A stretch of 64,000 nucleotides of DNA from assembly GCF_001592365.1 (NCBI RefSeq), contig NZ_BCWU01000002.1, positions 124,001 to 188,000 on the forward strand, written 5' to 3'. The stretch is from Gordonia hydrophobica NBRC 16057. Its GTDB lineage: Bacteria; Actinomycetota; Actinomycetes; Mycobacteriales; Mycobacteriaceae. The notes under the pieces were generated by a model. The model was given only the letters and a program-made list of their open reading frames with translations. It was not told the origin of the DNA and made no database searches. The translations under genes and the position numbers were made by a program. Positions 62,636-64,000 of this stretch are shown in pieces. The number at the start of each line of letters is the position of its first letter. Position 1 is the stretch's first letter.

Positions 62636-63429
62636 TTCGCCTCCCCGCTGCTCGTGGCGGCCGCGTGCGCGGCCAGAATCGCGACCAGTTCGGCGGGGTT
62701 CTCGTTGAGGTAGAAGTGACCGCCGTCGACGACCGTGACCTCGACGTCGTCCGCGTGGTCGGACCAGGAGTGCAGTTGGAACGGCTTGATGACCGGGTCG
62801 TCGGCGCCGCCGATCACCTGAATCGGGACGCCGACGCGCACGTCCGCGGCGGACTCATACGCGTCGAAGGCGCGGTAGTCGGCGCGCAGCGCGGGCAACG
62901 CCATCCGCATCACCGACTCGCTGCTCATCACGGCACCACCGGTGCCCTGCAGCCCGGTCAGGTGCGCCATCAACTCCTCGTCCGAATCCGGATGCTTCGG
63001 CAACGACGCGACGCGGCTCGGCGCCGTCGCCGCCGAGACCACCAGTCGCACCGGCGCCCGGTCAGCGTCCTGCAGGCGTCGCGTGAGCTCGAACGCGACG
63101 ATCGACCCCATGCTGTGCCCGAAGACGACGATCGGCCGGCCCGCCAGCTGCTCATCGGCGAGGACGGCGTCGAAGGCCTCGGCTGCGAGGTCGGTGAGCG
63201 CCGTCGCCGCGGGTTCGCGCATCCGATCCTGCCTGCCCGGATACTGCATGATCCGGACGTCGAAGTGCGCCGAGAGCAGCCCGGACAACTCCCGGTACGA
63301 CGACGCGCCGCCGCCCGCGTGCGGGAAGACGATCAGGACGGGTGCATCGGCGTTCGACGGCTTGTGGAATGCGCGCAGGGCCGGGGGTCTCGACGGGCTC
63401 ACCCGGGGAGAGGTGGTGGTTGTGGTCAT
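62632..63429 (-). CDS. Type II thioesterase
   Basis: A 265-residue alpha/beta hydrolase of the GrsT/RifR class. The nucleophile is in VFGHSMGSIVAFEL (about residue 105), the Asp in GGADDPVI and the His in VDGGHFYL. LIVFPHAGGGASSYRELS is the usual N-terminal motif. It removes wrong acyl groups from the NRPS/PKS carriers. The ATG at 63429 lacks a ribosome site. It is the first gene of the mbtC-mbtD operon, 53 bp from the acyltransferase gene. Confidence 0.9.
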   Translation of the reverse strand: MTTTTTSPRVSPSRPPALRAFHKPSNADAPVLIVFPHAGGGASSYRELSGLLSAHFDVRIMQYPGRQDRMREPAATALTDLAAEAFDAVLADEQLAGRPIVVFGHSMGSIVAFELTRRLQDADRAPVRLVVSAATAPSRVASLPKHPDSDEELMAHLTGLQGTGGAVMSSESVMRMALPALRADYRAFDAYESAADVRVGVPIQVIGGADDPVIKPFQLHSWSDHADDVEVTVVDGGHFYLNENPAELVAILAAHAAATSSGEAK

Positions 63430-63482
63430 GGGGAGGGATCCAGTTCGTGAGTGGGGTGGGGAGGTTTTCGGTTGCGGAGCCG

Positions 63483-64000
63483 CTAGGACGGCCTGTCCAG
63501 CAGGTGGAGGGCGATGCGACGATTCGGGCGGACTTGGAACTCGCCGTGATCGGTCCAGCCGCGTTTGACGAGTGCTCGCCGCATCGGCGTGTTGGTCGAC
63601 GCCGGTTCCACCGCGATGCGGCGGCAGGCGGGATCCGCGTCGAACAGGGCGTCGGCGAGGTCGCGGATCAGACCCGAGACCAGCCCTCGTCCGAGGAGGT
63701 CGGGGTCGGCGGTCGCGACGTGGAGGCCGAGATCGTGCGGATCGACGTCGTAGAGCCGGGCGATCTCGTCGCGCGCGACGCGATAGATCTCCAGGTAGCC
63801 GACGTCGACGCCGTCGCGCGAGAAGATGACCGGCCTCGAGAAGTGGCCCGCCAGCCGATAGGCGGCGTCGGTGCGCCACCGGGTCGCGTCCCAAGCCTGC
63901 TCCCATGTGCGGACCAGGTGCTCGCGCGCGAACCACTCCTGCAGAAGCGCCGGGTCATCGCCGAGCGGATCGACGAGCCGCAGGGCGAACTCACCGTCCA
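63483..64000 (-). CDS. mbtK: Lysine N-acyltransferase (mbtK-like), N-terminus beyond window
   Basis: At least 172 residues to the right edge, ending at TAG 63483-63485. The frame reads LLQEWFAREHLVRTWEQAWD, VGYLEIYRVARDEIARLYDV and DPHDLGLHVATADP, then GRGLVSGLIRDL and RRIAVEPAS. This closely resembles MbtK (Rv1347c) and the IucB/AlcB siderophore acyltransferases. It would add an acyl chain to the hydroxylysine side chain. The start and promoter are outside the window. Confidence 0.85.
   Translation of the reverse strand, partial: DGEFALRLVDPLGDDPALLQEWFAREHLVRTWEQAWDATRWRTDAAYRLAGHFSRPVIFSRDGVDVGYLEIYRVARDEIARLYDVDPHDLGLHVATADPDLLGRGLVSGLIRDLADALFDADPACRRIAVEPASTNTPMRRALVKRGWTDHGEFQVRPNRRIALHLLDRPS

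Overview
The window is high-GC DNA, densely coded on both strands, with many ATGA or GTGA stop-start overlaps. An EspR-like regulator, a lipoprotein with LGFP-type repeats, IdeR/DtxR-type iron boxes, a mycobactin-type siderophore locus and a DUF222/13E12 HNH protein point to a mycolic-acid actinobacterium (Mycobacteriales). Gordonia or a close relative is most likely; this is inferred from gene content, not from a marker gene. No rRNA, tRNA, CRISPR array or prophage was seen.

Region 1 (1-11,400) is a catabolic cluster: aldehyde dehydrogenase, aldo/keto reductase, thiolase, two carboxymuconolactone decarboxylase-like proteins, a Baeyer-Villiger-type monooxygenase, two 3-hydroxyisobutyrate dehydrogenase-like enzymes, an alpha/beta hydrolase, a cupin and an MFS exporter. 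Several promoters share the same sequence architecture, so the transcription units look co-regulated. A ketone to ester to acid/alcohol route is the likely theme; the substrate is unknown.

Region 2 (11,500-18,200) has a uracil/xanthine permease, then an HNH-endonuclease gene preceded by an unusual leader of about 675 nt (good promoter, rRNA-type boxA, six-copy hairpin array, further hairpins), then a lipoprotein and a YhgE/Pip-type membrane protein.

Region 3 (18,200-28,100) has a divergent thiol-redox locus (CcdA-like, two DsbA-like proteins, a CxxC membrane protein) built around a BlaI-type repressor and an M56-type membrane protease, then ilvD, then a four-gene EspR / secreted protein / ImmA-type protease / membrane protein unit.

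Region 4 (28,100-45,500) has a GNAT gene and a probable small peptide gene. It continues with a GntR-controlled nitrogen/carbon unit (amidase, GabD-like, D-2-hydroxyglutarate-dehydrogenase-like flavoprotein, GabT-like, 2-hydroxyacid dehydrogenase) marked by two identical 14-bp palindromes. LysR, an amino-acid dehydrogenase, a DUF87-type ATPase, an NAD(P)-binding protein, TetR, DUF2236 and an F420-type LLM oxidoreductase follow.

Region 5 (45,500-64,000) is iron acquisition: a siderophore-binding lipoprotein, then a minus-strand mycobactin-like set (mbtK-like, thioesterase, mbtC-like KS, mbtD-like AT-KR-ACP, a membrane protein, mbtE-like and mbtF-like NRPSs) with IdeR-type boxes. A GIY-YIG nuclease gene sits between two oppositely oriented clusters of a REP-like repeat. 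The siderophore cluster runs off the right edge.
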